Shown here one piece after another: positions 7,598 to 15,797 of a DNA stretch of 49,142 nt. The notes beneath the pieces are model-generated. The model searched no databases and was not told the origin of the DNA. It saw only the letters and a list, made by a program, of their open reading frames with translations. The DNA lies in assembly GCA_964515195.1 (NCBI GenBank), contig CAZETK010000021.1:1-49142 (forward strand), given 5' to 3'. The stretch's first letter is position 1. Each line of letters opens with the position of its first letter. The stretch comes from Ga0074139 sp964515195. Its GTDB lineage: Bacteria; Bdellovibrionota; Bdellovibrionia; Bdellovibrionales; Bdellovibrionaceae. Both the position numbers and the translations under genes were made by a program.

Positions 7598-8605
7598 ATG
7601 CTCGAATTCAATACCTCACAGAATGCGGAAACCTCAACCATTGGGCTGACAACCGGTGAACCTGATTCAACAGCTAGACCTGCTGCCCTCCGGTCTCAAG
7701 TCTATATCTTGATTCAAAATGCCAGAATCTTGGCAAAGCACGGCGAGTTTCAACTGGCCTTAAATCTTTTGCGCCAAGCCAGTTCTTACCAATGTCATGA
7801 GGTGATTCTAAAAGATTTATCTCATGTTCTGATTAAGCTGGAAAGATGGAGTGAAGCTCAGAAGGTTTGCGAACAGTGGCATAAGATGAGCGTCGGCTTT
7901 GATTCAGCTTACTGCAAAGCTCAAATTGAATACCAACTGGGTTTGGATGAGCAAAGCCTTCAGACTTATTTTGAAACCTTATCTTACGTTCAAGACACTC
8001 AGATTGAGCTTTTTGAAATCTTCAAGAATATCGGGAATATCTATGTACGCAAGTGCGATTTCGAATCTGCAGAGGAATTCTACAATAAGGCACATGCCGT
8101 TAGCTCTCAATCTGACATTCTGTACGTTAACTATGGAATTCTAGAAATGCAAAGGGGAGACCTCAACAGAGCTAAAGACCGCTTTCGCTCGGCGGTCAAC
8201 CTTAATCCTGAAAATGATAAGGCTTGGGTGGGGTTGGCAATGGTTCATTTTGAATTTGGGGATGAAGATCTTGGCATCGCCAATTTGAAAAAGGCTTTGG
8301 ATATTGCGCCTTTCAATAAGACGGCAATTCACTTCGTACTTCAGAAGATGAATCATCGGCGTCATGCCGAATATGTAGCAGAAGTTCTGGGCAATTATTT
8401 AGAACAAGAAGAATTTGATGAAGAGATTTCTTGCCAGCTGATCCAAAAGTTCTATGAACTGGGCCGGTTTGAATTGGCTTTGATCGAAAGCCACCGTCTG
8501 CTTCTATGGGTTCCTGAAAAGCCTGAATACTTGAAGCTTATGCAGGAGTTAGTGCAGCAGAATCAGAATATTAATAAACCCGCCTCTGAAAAGAGGGCTT
8601 CATGA
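7598..8605 (+). CDS. TPR-repeat protein heading the glycosyltransferase run
   Basis: The 335-residue protein is built of tetratricopeptide-like helical pairs. Clear units are at about 105-240 (DFESAEEFYNKAHAV, DLNRAKDRFRSAVNLNPEN, DEDLGIANLKKALDIAP) with degenerate ones at both ends. TPRs scaffold protein complexes and often accompany protein O-glycosylation. ATG 7598 is chosen because GGAGGA precedes it and because the earlier ATG 7553 lies within the sigma-54 promoter. The stop overlaps the next start (ATGA), so translation is coupled. No signal peptide; cytoplasmic. Confidence 0.8.
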   Translation: MLEFNTSQNAETSTIGLTTGEPDSTARPAALRSQVYILIQNARILAKHGEFQLALNLLRQASSYQCHEVILKDLSHVLIKLERWSEAQKVCEQWHKMSVGFDSAYCKAQIEYQLGLDEQSLQTYFETLSYVQDTQIELFEIFKNIGNIYVRKCDFESAEEFYNKAHAVSSQSDILYVNYGILEMQRGDLNRAKDRFRSAVNLNPENDKAWVGLAMVHFEFGDEDLGIANLKKALDIAPFNKTAIHFVLQKMNHRRHAEYVAEVLGNYLEQEEFDEEISCQLIQKFYELGRFELALIESHRLLLWVPEKPEYLKLMQELVQQNQNINKPASEKRAS

Positions 8606-9201
8606 TTCAGGGTGAATCCTCTCAAGTCGAGTGGCGAAGCAATGGTCGCGGAGAAATGATTGCTTTTGAGGACAATCAAGCACTCGTGTCTATTTGTGAG
8701 GATCCACAAGTTGAAGCTCAGAATTGGGTCAAGAGTTTGTCATTATCGGCAGACCCACGCTTGATCGCGGTTATCGGAATTGGCAGTGGGTTTCACTTGC
8801 AGGCACTTGCCGAGGCGTTTCCATTTTCTGAAATTGTCGCCATTGATTGTCGTATGTCTTTGATTGGATTCACGCGTCGACGTCTAAAAAATGTGGAATA
8901 TATTCAAGTTAACCGGATAGAGGACTTAGCGTTCCACTTTCGTGCCCACGAATTGATGTCAGCTCAGACTCCAAAACTAGTTTTCAAACCGGCTTTAGGG
9001 TCCCAAGCCAAATTTCTCGGAGAGATTTTTTACTTCCTGAATATTCGAACCCTTGAAGGTTTGGCCACTTATCTGGGTCGTGAAGTCAAGGGGCCTGACG
9101 ATGTCTTGTTGAATCTTCGACAATTTTTTCAATACGTCAAACCTGATGAGCTTCCGTATCAGCTTTCCGAGACTTTGATACTGAAGGAGATCATCCGGTG
9201 A
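8602..9201 (+). CDS. MAF-like N-terminal domain protein (putative motility accessory factor fragment)
   Basis: The 199-residue protein has a Rossmann-type glycine motif, LIAVIGIGSGFHLQAL at about 54-69, followed by an acidic strand end (VAIDCRMS). This resembles the N-terminal region of motility accessory factors (Maf, flagellin nonulosonic-acid transferases) and MptE-like proteins. The large catalytic part of those proteins is absent, so it may be a stand-alone substrate or partner domain. A SAM-binding methyltransferase-like fold is the alternative. It overlaps its neighbours by 4 bp at both ends, placing it firmly in the run. Confidence 0.5.
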   Translation: MIQGESSQVEWRSNGRGEMIAFEDNQALVSICEDPQVEAQNWVKSLSLSADPRLIAVIGIGSGFHLQALAEAFPFSEIVAIDCRMSLIGFTRRRLKNVEYIQVNRIEDLAFHFRAHELMSAQTPKLVFKPALGSQAKFLGEIFYFLNIRTLEGLATYLGREVKGPDDVLLNLRQFFQYVKPDELPYQLSETLILKEIIR

Positions 9202-10316
9202 AGAGACTCTTTATTTCCCTATTAAGAGTGGGCGACTTGATACTGCAGAAACCCCTGATTGAATCGGCTGGGCAGGGTGGTGAAATTCACATTCTGATGA
9301 ATGATGAATTCAAACAGGCTCAGCTGCTTTACCCACTATGGAAATTTCATTTTTTTCCTCGCCAGGAACTTCAACTCTTGATCAATCGTCCGGATACTTC
9401 CATATTGGCCCCTTTTGAAAATTTGAGAAATTTTGTTCACTCGCTGAATCAAATTCATTTTGATGAAGTCATCAATTGCACACACAATCGGGTTTCGGCC
9501 TATTTGATGGGACAGATTCACGCGACCAAAAAGCGAGGGCTTATTTTTGAAGCCGCCAAGTTCAAACCTTTTGAAAACTCGTGGCAGACGTTTTTTAATT
9601 CAACTTTTTCAGAAAACCGAAGATCCGAGGTGCATTATTTAACCGCTTTGGCGAAATCGCTGGATATTGAAGTCCCCCGAATTCCCATCATTGAAGACCG
9701 TAGGCACTATAACACAGTTTATTTGCAGGTTTTAACCAGCGACGAAAAGAAAAATTGGTCACTGACAAATTGGCAGACACTGTTGGTTCGCCTCAGAAAG
9801 ATGAGGCCCGAATGGAACATAAGAGTTCTGTGCGCAAGTTTTGAAGTGAAGACAGTCGAAAAATTCTTTTCTGAAGATGAAATTGAAGTCGCAAATCTGG
9901 TCCAGGCTCGTGAAAAGCTAAAACAGGCCCGCCTGCTAATTTCTGGTGATACAAGTATCGCCCACTTGGCCGCCGAAGTTCGCACGCCCACCATTGTTCT
10001 AAGTCTGGGAAGCAGCGACTATTCGAAGACCATGCCCTGGTGCCATGGCAATTGGGTTCTAACGGCTGAAGTGGCCTGTTCGCCTTGTCCGCACTCGTCA
10101 AAGTGCACTCAACCCACCCATCTATGTGGAGAATCTTTACGGGTGTCTTCGGTTTTGAATTTGATCAATGGTATGGACCGCGATCAGTTTCTTTATTCAT
10201 TTGCATATCCCGAGCGATTATTTCGCATGGAATTCAACAGGCAGTATGGTCTGAGGCCCGCCAGCTGCACAATTTTGGAGGGACAGGATGTCTCAGAAGA
10301 CGCCAACAGTATTTGA
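9198..10316 (+). CDS. GT9-family glycosyltransferase (heptosyltransferase-like)
   Basis: GT9 enzymes transfer heptose or related sugars from ADP-sugars, classically to LPS core. The 372-residue protein begins MKRLFISLLRVGDLILQKPL, the GT9 N-terminal strand and G-D motif. Its donor site is LLISGDTSIAHLAAEVRTPTIV at about 250-270. After it comes a cysteine cluster, CSPC-x5-C-x6-C, seen in a subset of GT9 enzymes and possibly metal binding. The start is GTG 9198, overlapping the previous stop (GTGA). The acceptor may be flagellin or LPS; the context beside fliD/fliS favours a flagellar link, by inference. Confidence 0.8.
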   Translation: MKRLFISLLRVGDLILQKPLIESAGQGGEIHILMNDEFKQAQLLYPLWKFHFFPRQELQLLINRPDTSILAPFENLRNFVHSLNQIHFDEVINCTHNRVSAYLMGQIHATKKRGLIFEAAKFKPFENSWQTFFNSTFSENRRSEVHYLTALAKSLDIEVPRIPIIEDRRHYNTVYLQVLTSDEKKNWSLTNWQTLLVRLRKMRPEWNIRVLCASFEVKTVEKFFSEDEIEVANLVQAREKLKQARLLISGDTSIAHLAAEVRTPTIVLSLGSSDYSKTMPWCHGNWVLTAEVACSPCPHSSKCTQPTHLCGESLRVSSVLNLINGMDRDQFLYSFAYPERLFRMEFNRQYGLRPASCTILEGQDVSEDANSI

Positions 10317-10461
10317 TCTGGCACTCCAGCGTTTGGAGGCGGCTCACCGTGAATTAGAAAAGACTCATCGGGATTTCGAGGAGTCACAAAAGATCAAGTT
10401 TTTAGAAGAAATAATCAAGGAGCAAATGAGTCATGAAAATACTGATCCTTCAGCTTGCTAG
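10288..10461 (+). CDS. Small coiled-coil ORF between the two glycosyltransferases
   Basis: A 57-residue reading frame with ATG 10288 and a strong GGAGGGA 5 bp upstream. It overlaps the previous gene by 29 bp and the next by 29 bp. The product is highly charged and predicted to be one helix (LQRLEAAHRELEKTHRDFEE, then FLEEIIKEQM), like a short coiled coil. Without it the interval would be an unexplained 116-bp gap with a good ribosome binding site. No family is recognised. It could be a small partner of the glycosyltransferases or simply a translational bridge. Confidence 0.55.
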   Translation: MSQKTPTVFDLALQRLEAAHRELEKTHRDFEESQKIKFLEEIIKEQMSHENTDPSAC

Positions 10462-11890
10462 GCTGGGAGATATCTATTTGAGTTGGCCCGTTGTCCGCGC
10501 CCTTAAGCGGATGGAGCCTGACGGTGAAATTCATATGCTTGTGCGTCCACGTTTTCAGGCCGCCTGCGAAGGTCTGGAATCTGTTGATAAAATTCATTTG
10601 TTTCCGACTGAGAAGTTCGTAGCGCCTTTGATTCAAGAGAATTTCAGCATGAGTGAATCTTTAAATTCTTTAGATCAATTTTTAGACACTCTTGCCGCCG
10701 AAAAATATGATCGCATTATCAATCTCAGCTTTAGCACAGTGTCTAGTTACATAACTTCCTTCCTGGCCACACCGGAAACTCAAGTATCTGGCTACACTCG
10801 TCACAGCGATGGATACATGCATCTGTCTGATGATGTTAGCCGCTATTTCTGGGCGCAGGTTGGGACAGGACTACCTAATCGTCTCCACGTCATGGATCTT
10901 TTGGGAGGTGTTGCTGGTGTTGATTTCAGGCCACATGACTTCAGGTTGCCAACTGTCTCGTTGGAAAAGCCAATAGAGGGTTCTTATTTTGTTGCACATA
11001 TTGGGGCAAGTGAGAAGCATAAGCAAGTTCCGTTGGATCTTTGGTCTGCCTTAATGTTGGAGTACCAGAAAATCAATCCGCAGATGAAATGGGTTCTAAT
11101 CGGGTCCCAGTCTGAATCTGACATGGCCCGACATCTGATCAGCATGACTTCAGATGTTGGGATCATCAATAAAACAGGCCAAACGAATTTAGGGGAGCTA
11201 TTTGGATACCTCCAATTTTCATGTGGCTTACTGGGCGGAGACAGCGGGCCTATGCACATGGTCCCTTTCGTTGATCAAAAGGCCTTTTGCATCAGTGCCG
11301 GAAATGTAAAGTTTTGGGAAACCGGTCCGATTACCCTGGGAAGCTGTGTTTATCTTTTAGACCAGCATACAACGGGCTCTTATTTAGCTTCCTTGGTTCA
11401 TGAGTGGTCCTTGGAAGACGTTCAAACTTCAGATGCCAGATTATATCACACGGTAGAAGAGGTTCCTCGGTATCGATGCTCAACAAAGCGGGAAAGAAAA
11501 GATTTTTCTTGGGGTTTGGTGCAAGCTATTTATATGGGAGCTTCTTTCCCGGTAACTTCGGATCTGAGCTTCTACAAGGCGTGCGTTCGGATGTTTGAAG
11601 CTAATCAGGTGGCAATTGAAAATCTTCGAAAGCGTGACCAGTTAAAAGCAGAAATGCTGACATCAATACTAAGCCGTGTCGATGAAATTTTCTTGGCCAT
11701 AATTCAGCAGGAGGCGGGGCTGACTCCGCTATTTCGTTGGTATCAGGCCGAAAAAACCCGCATTCTGCCGGGCACATTTGAACTCATCGCTCAAGATACT
11801 CTCATTATTCACGAAGTTTTCCACAGCTTATTGAAAAAATATTTGCTTGAAGAAGACGTCAGAAGGGTTGAAGCCAATGGAAGTTTATAG
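10433..11890 (+). CDS. GT9-family glycosyltransferase with C-terminal helical extension
   Basis: The 485-residue protein starts MKILILQLARLGDIYLSWPV, typical of GT9 heptosyltransferases. It has the donor-site block LLGGDSGPMHMVPF at about 265-280. It lacks the cysteine cluster of the GT9 gene upstream. After the catalytic part (about 1-330) come about 150 extra residues, largely helical and charged, not usual for LPS heptosyltransferases. AAGGAG precedes ATG 10433. A second GT9 of different architecture in the same run suggests sequential sugar additions to one acceptor. Confidence 0.8.
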   Translation: MKILILQLARLGDIYLSWPVVRALKRMEPDGEIHMLVRPRFQAACEGLESVDKIHLFPTEKFVAPLIQENFSMSESLNSLDQFLDTLAAEKYDRIINLSFSTVSSYITSFLATPETQVSGYTRHSDGYMHLSDDVSRYFWAQVGTGLPNRLHVMDLLGGVAGVDFRPHDFRLPTVSLEKPIEGSYFVAHIGASEKHKQVPLDLWSALMLEYQKINPQMKWVLIGSQSESDMARHLISMTSDVGIINKTGQTNLGELFGYLQFSCGLLGGDSGPMHMVPFVDQKAFCISAGNVKFWETGPITLGSCVYLLDQHTTGSYLASLVHEWSLEDVQTSDARLYHTVEEVPRYRCSTKRERKDFSWGLVQAIYMGASFPVTSDLSFYKACVRMFEANQVAIENLRKRDQLKAEMLTSILSRVDEIFLAIIQQEAGLTPLFRWYQAEKTRILPGTFELIAQDTLIIHEVFHSLLKKYLLEEDVRRVEANGSL

Positions 11891-12533
11891 CCTTACAAAA
11901 AGTGATTTAAAGGATCTTTTTGATCCAGGTTCACGGGTATCTGATCTTTTTTCATGGCTTGAAAAAGATTTTAACGAACAAAAAAAACTGGTGTGTCAGT
12001 TCATCATTAACGGTCAGGAAATATCAGAAGCCGAAGAATTAGACTGGGCAGGACAGCCTTTGGAAGTGATAAACCAGCTTGTCGTGAAAGTTCAAGATGA
12101 GAAGGACCTGGTATTCGAGGTGCTTCAAGCCTGGATTGAAGCAATTCCAGAGTTGGTCGAATTTATTGAAAAAAAGTTGCTGAAGAAGGAACTGGGAGTT
12201 CGGATTTTCAAAATTCAGGATATTCTCGCGTTCGTGGATCAGCAGGAATCATTTGTACAAAGCATGTTGAGTCTGAAGTTACGGCTTAAACGGGATGGGC
12301 TTAATATGAGCGGTTGGGACTCTGCCGAAAAGGCCCTACACTCTTATGTGGCAGAATGCTTACAACACCTTGAATCGAAAAATTTTGTTCAGCTGATCGA
12401 AACTCTTGAGTATGATGGAGCCCATGTATTGGAGATGTGGCGGCAACTGCTACTGAACCATAAAGATGAGGTTTATGATCAAACAAGTCCAGTGCTTGGC
12501 CAGCTCTCAGTCCCCACTAAGAAAGCTCGTTAA
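11877..12533 (+). CDS. Hypothetical helical protein
   Basis: The product is about 218 residues, acidic, mostly helical, with no signal peptide or membrane segment. The start is placed at ATG 11877, 14 bp inside the upstream glycosyltransferase gene, with AGAAGG upstream; an earlier ATG at 11847 is possible. It also overlaps the histidine kinase gene by 68 bp. I recognise no family. The tight overlaps with both neighbours link it to the glycosyltransferase/kinase run. Confidence 0.6.
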   Translation: MEVYSLTKSDLKDLFDPGSRVSDLFSWLEKDFNEQKKLVCQFIINGQEISEAEELDWAGQPLEVINQLVVKVQDEKDLVFEVLQAWIEAIPELVEFIEKKLLKKELGVRIFKIQDILAFVDQQESFVQSMLSLKLRLKRDGLNMSGWDSAEKALHSYVAECLQHLESKNFVQLIETLEYDGAHVLEMWRQLLLNHKDEVYDQTSPVLGQLSVPTKKAR

Positions 12534-14388
12534 ACCGCCTGTCGAGTTTATAGAGGATATTGATCAATTAAATCCAGAACCCGGTATTGTATGGGTTCTG
12601 GAAGTTGATGGCACTGTTCCCGATTTGCAAAGCCTTTCCGAGCGCCCCCCAATGGCAGTTTGTTTAAAATCTCGGGACCCCCGGGTCTACAAAGAGGTGG
12701 TGAGAAACCTTCACCCTGACATCATTTTACTTGAGGATGAGCTGGACACTGTTCAAGAGGCCGTGGAAAAACTCGAAAGCCAGCTTTTGATCCGCACCAA
12801 GCGAAGACAGCAGCATCGAAGTGTGGCCGATCGAAATAAAGAACTTCAGATTTTGGCACAAAACCTAGAAAGGCTTGTCGAAGAAAGAACCCGTTGGATT
12901 GAATCTTCAAATCGCGAGCAGCGGGAGTTAATCCGAAATGAGCGCCGTTTCGTTCAGTTCCTAATCAAAATCGGATTGCAGAACGCCAAAGAAGACTTAC
13001 TGGAAGCTTTTGTACAAGAGTTTCGCCAGCTTCGTCTTGTACAGGAAATCTACCTGATTCATCAGAAAAAAGAAGAGATTCAGCTGGAGTTTTTGCGCAA
13101 CAATGAAATCCACTGTCTTAACCTGCCCGAGATCTGGTGGGCTTCTCAGGATGTTGAAACCTTACCCGAATCTGCGGTGCGGAACTTAGCCAAAAAATTT
13201 GGCCGCCCAGTCGGACGTTTGATTGCTTTTCCACTTCCGTCTATTCGCGAAAAGACAGCGCAAGAAGGGTTTTCAGGCTTGTTGATTGAAAAAGGAACGA
13301 CAGGGCCTCTTAGTGAAAGTGAGTACACTTTAATTAAAAAATATGTGCAGGCCCTGGGACTTTCATTGGAACGTATCACCTTAGAAGAGGATAGCCGCAT
13401 TTCCGCCTTGATTTGGGAAAAAGTATTTGATGCGGCTCAGGACCCTATTGCCATTATTTCAGAAAATTTTGATGTGGTTCGAAGCAATCAAATTTTTGGT
13501 GAAGCCCAAGTCGGCAAGAAATGTTATGAAATCTGGGCTGGGCGGACTCAGCCTTGCGAGCGTTGTCCAATAGTAGAAAAGACGTCATCTCCGCAAGAAA
13601 TCAGCCATCACGATCATTTTTTTCAAGTAGTCAGCCGAAAATTAGAAAGTGAAGAGCGTGTTTATTTGCATCGATATGTTGATGTAACGGAATCCCGTCA
13701 AGCTCACATTCGTTTTATTCAAAACGAAAAGTTGACTTCAATCGGGCAAATTGCCGAGCAAATGGCTCATGAGATTTACAACCCTCTGGCTGGCATCATT
13801 GCCTTGGTTCAAATTCTTCTTGCAGATAATAAAACTGATGGAACTACCCGTACCGACCTCATTGAGATTCAAAAGGCCGCGATCAGAGCTCAAAAAGTCA
13901 TCGAAAATCTTCAGGACTTTGTAAAGCAAGAAGGGAATGTGGTTGAGACCACTTTTGAAGAAATAGTGGAAAAAACATTGCCATTGCTTAAAATGAAGTG
14001 GCGGGCCTTCCGCCTAAACTTAAATTTGAACTCTGCAGACACAAAATTCAGTGTTCAGCCCCAATTGATCAGCCAGGTAATTTACAACTTGATTCAAAAC
14101 GCCTGTCAGGCGATGACACCAGGACAAACTTTAACTTTAAGCTCGCAGGTTTTAAAAGACCGTGTTCAACTTACAGTGCAAGATGAGGGGACAGGTATTC
14201 CGAAAGAGATGCAATCGTCCATATTTAAACCTTTTTTCACCACTAAATTACAGGGGGAAGGAACGGGGCTTGGATTAAGTCTTTCCAAGCAAATCGTCGA
14301 GCGCTTCAAGGGGCACTTATACTTTGAATCCCAGCCTGGTGCTGGGACCACTTTCTTTTTGGAGATTCCCATTGAAAACACCCATTAA
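12466..14388 (+). CDS. Soluble PAS-domain sensor histidine kinase
   Basis: This 640-residue kinase has no membrane segment, so it is likely cytoplasmic. The N-terminal 100 residues look like a degenerate receiver domain; a coiled coil follows (about 105-155) and a GAF-like region (about 165-300). A PAS domain around 315-405 carries C353, C364 and C367 (C-x10-C-x2-C), a possible metal or redox site. The H-box is MAHEIYNPLAG with phospho-acceptor His435, then an ATPase domain with N545 and G boxes DEGTGIP and GEGTGLGLSL. It likely signals to the adjacent response regulator, whose start codon overlaps its end. Confidence 0.88.
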   Translation: MRFMIKQVQCLASSQSPLRKLVKPPVEFIEDIDQLNPEPGIVWVLEVDGTVPDLQSLSERPPMAVCLKSRDPRVYKEVVRNLHPDIILLEDELDTVQEAVEKLESQLLIRTKRRQQHRSVADRNKELQILAQNLERLVEERTRWIESSNREQRELIRNERRFVQFLIKIGLQNAKEDLLEAFVQEFRQLRLVQEIYLIHQKKEEIQLEFLRNNEIHCLNLPEIWWASQDVETLPESAVRNLAKKFGRPVGRLIAFPLPSIREKTAQEGFSGLLIEKGTTGPLSESEYTLIKKYVQALGLSLERITLEEDSRISALIWEKVFDAAQDPIAIISENFDVVRSNQIFGEAQVGKKCYEIWAGRTQPCERCPIVEKTSSPQEISHHDHFFQVVSRKLESEERVYLHRYVDVTESRQAHIRFIQNEKLTSIGQIAEQMAHEIYNPLAGIIALVQILLADNKTDGTTRTDLIEIQKAAIRAQKVIENLQDFVKQEGNVVETTFEEIVEKTLPLLKMKWRAFRLNLNLNSADTKFSVQPQLISQVIYNLIQNACQAMTPGQTLTLSSQVLKDRVQLTVQDEGTGIPKEMQSSIFKPFFTTKLQGEGTGLGLSLSKQIVERFKGHLYFESQPGAGTTFFLEIPIENTH

Positions 14389-14737
14389 GATTCTTGTTAT
14401 TGATGATGAGCCCTTGATCCGAAGAGCATTTCAGAAACTATTCAACGACGAAAAATACCTGGTTACTGTTGAAGCAGACGGTTTATCGGGTTTGCAGGCA
14501 TGGAAGGCATTAAGTCCAGACTTTGTTTTTTTGGATGTCATAATGCCAGGACTAAATGGTTGGGAGGTTCTTGAAGAAAAGAAATCCTGGCAAGGGACTC
14601 GTGTCCAGGTGATGTCCGCTTTTACAGGTGATTTATCGGAAAAACGACCATGGATAGAAAAAACGGACGGTTTTTTGCAAAAACCCTTCGAGGATGTTAT
14701 GAAGATCAAAAGCTGGGTCGAAAGTTTTGATCAATGA
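14372..14737 (+). CDS. Single-domain response regulator (CheY-like)
   Basis: The protein is one receiver domain of 121 residues with the acidic pair D11/D12, phospho-acceptor D55 (FVFLDVIMPG) and the C-terminal lysine in LQKPF. No output domain follows, so it must act by protein contact, as CheY or Spo0F does. I place the start at TTG 14372, because GGAG lies 7 bp upstream and the domain begins at once (KTPIKILVIDDE). ATG 14324 would add an unmatched leader. It overlaps the kinase gene by 17 bp. Confidence 0.85.
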   Translation: MKTPIKILVIDDEPLIRRAFQKLFNDEKYLVTVEADGLSGLQAWKALSPDFVFLDVIMPGLNGWEVLEEKKSWQGTRVQVMSAFTGDLSEKRPWIEKTDGFLQKPFEDVMKIKSWVESFDQ

Positions 14738-15297
14738 GAATTATTGCCGGAAAATATAAAGGACACCATTTAGTTTCATTTAAGGCTCAGCATATTCGGC
14801 CCACGACGGATCGGGTGAAAGAGACCCTCTTTAATAAATTTATGTTTGAATTGGAAGAGGCCAGCGTCCTGGATCTTTTCTGCGGGACAGGAAATTTGGG
14901 ATTAGAAGCTTTGTCTCGGGGGGCGTCCCATGTCACCTTTGTGGATGCTCATAAAAGCTCTTTGATGATCACACGTGAGAATATTGCCAAGTTAAAAGTC
15001 GAAAAGAGCCAATATACGATCTACCAAAAAGATGTATTGGGGTTTTTAAAAGGGTACCAAGGGACACCTTTTGATATCATTTTGGCGGATCCGCCGTTTA
15101 CCCAAAAGATGGCTCACGACGTCATGTTAGCCGTGTCTAAAAGCCAGGCGATGGGAGATAGCACTCTTCTTGCCATAGAGTCTGAAAAAAAGGAACGAAT
15201 GGACGATGCTTATGAGGGCGTGGTGCGCTATGATGTTCGGGAATATGGAGATAAAGTGTTATCTTTTTTCCACCGAGGTCAGCTGGAAGGAGAATAA
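14734..15297 (+). CDS. rsmD: 16S rRNA (guanine966-N2)-methyltransferase RsmD
   Basis: RsmD methylates G966 of 16S rRNA using S-adenosylmethionine. The 187-residue protein has the family start MRIIAGKYKGH, the RVKETLFNKF block, the SAM site DLFCGTGNLGLEALSRGA and the catalytic ADPPF motif. It overlaps the response regulator by 4 bp (ATGA) and is followed 6 bp later by coaD, the common rsmD-coaD pairing. Confidence 0.93.
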   Translation: MRIIAGKYKGHHLVSFKAQHIRPTTDRVKETLFNKFMFELEEASVLDLFCGTGNLGLEALSRGASHVTFVDAHKSSLMITRENIAKLKVEKSQYTIYQKDVLGFLKGYQGTPFDIILADPPFTQKMAHDVMLAVSKSQAMGDSTLLAIESEKKERMDDAYEGVVRYDVREYGDKVLSFFHRGQLEGE

Positions 15298-15303
15298 TTC
15301 CCT

Positions 15304-15792
15304 ATGAAAAAAGCCGTTTACCCCGGAAGCTTTGATCCCATTACTTTGGGGCATATCGACTTAATCGAACGGGCGGCAAAATTCGTTGATGAGTTGACGG
15401 TTCTCGTTTCTGTATCTAGTCAGAAGCAAGCTTTGTTTTCACCAGAAGAGCGAGTTGTCCTGATTGAAAAAAGTCTTTCTCATTTAAACAATATTAAAGT
15501 CGCCGCCTATCAAGGTCTGACAACTGATTACATGAAAGATCAGGGAATTCGATTTTTAATTCGCGGGCTAAGACAGGTAGAAGACTTCGAATACGAAAAA
15601 AACATGGCTCAATACAATTGGCAGTTACAAAATGAAAGTGAAACCATTCTTCTTTACGCCAACCCAAGCCTCTCGTATATCTCGTCGCGTGGCGTGAAAG
15701 AAGTGGCTCGGCACACACGCTCGGAGAATGATATTGCCAAGTTCGTTCCGAAGCCCGTTATTTCAGTATTAATTCAAAAAATGAAAGGTTGA
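15304..15792 (+). CDS. coaD: Phosphopantetheine adenylyltransferase
   Basis: CoaD transfers AMP from ATP to 4'-phosphopantetheine, the penultimate step of coenzyme A synthesis. The 162-residue protein has the nucleotidyltransferase motif YPGSFDPITLGH (T/HxGH type), IRGLRQVEDFEYE and SYISSRGVKEVARH, all diagnostic. The length is typical. It sits directly after rsmD, with the aminotransferase starting 5 bp after its stop. Confidence 0.96.
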   Translation: MKKAVYPGSFDPITLGHIDLIERAAKFVDELTVLVSVSSQKQALFSPEERVVLIEKSLSHLNNIKVAAYQGLTTDYMKDQGIRFLIRGLRQVEDFEYEKNMAQYNWQLQNESETILLYANPSLSYISSRGVKEVARHTRSENDIAKFVPKPVISVLIQKMKG

Positions 15793-15797
15793 GTGTC

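Noticed and set aside
14324..14371. Longer start (ATG 14324) for the response regulator
   Set aside because: The extra 16 residues are the out-of-frame image of the kinase tail; TTG 14372 has GGAG at good spacing and starts at the receiver domain.
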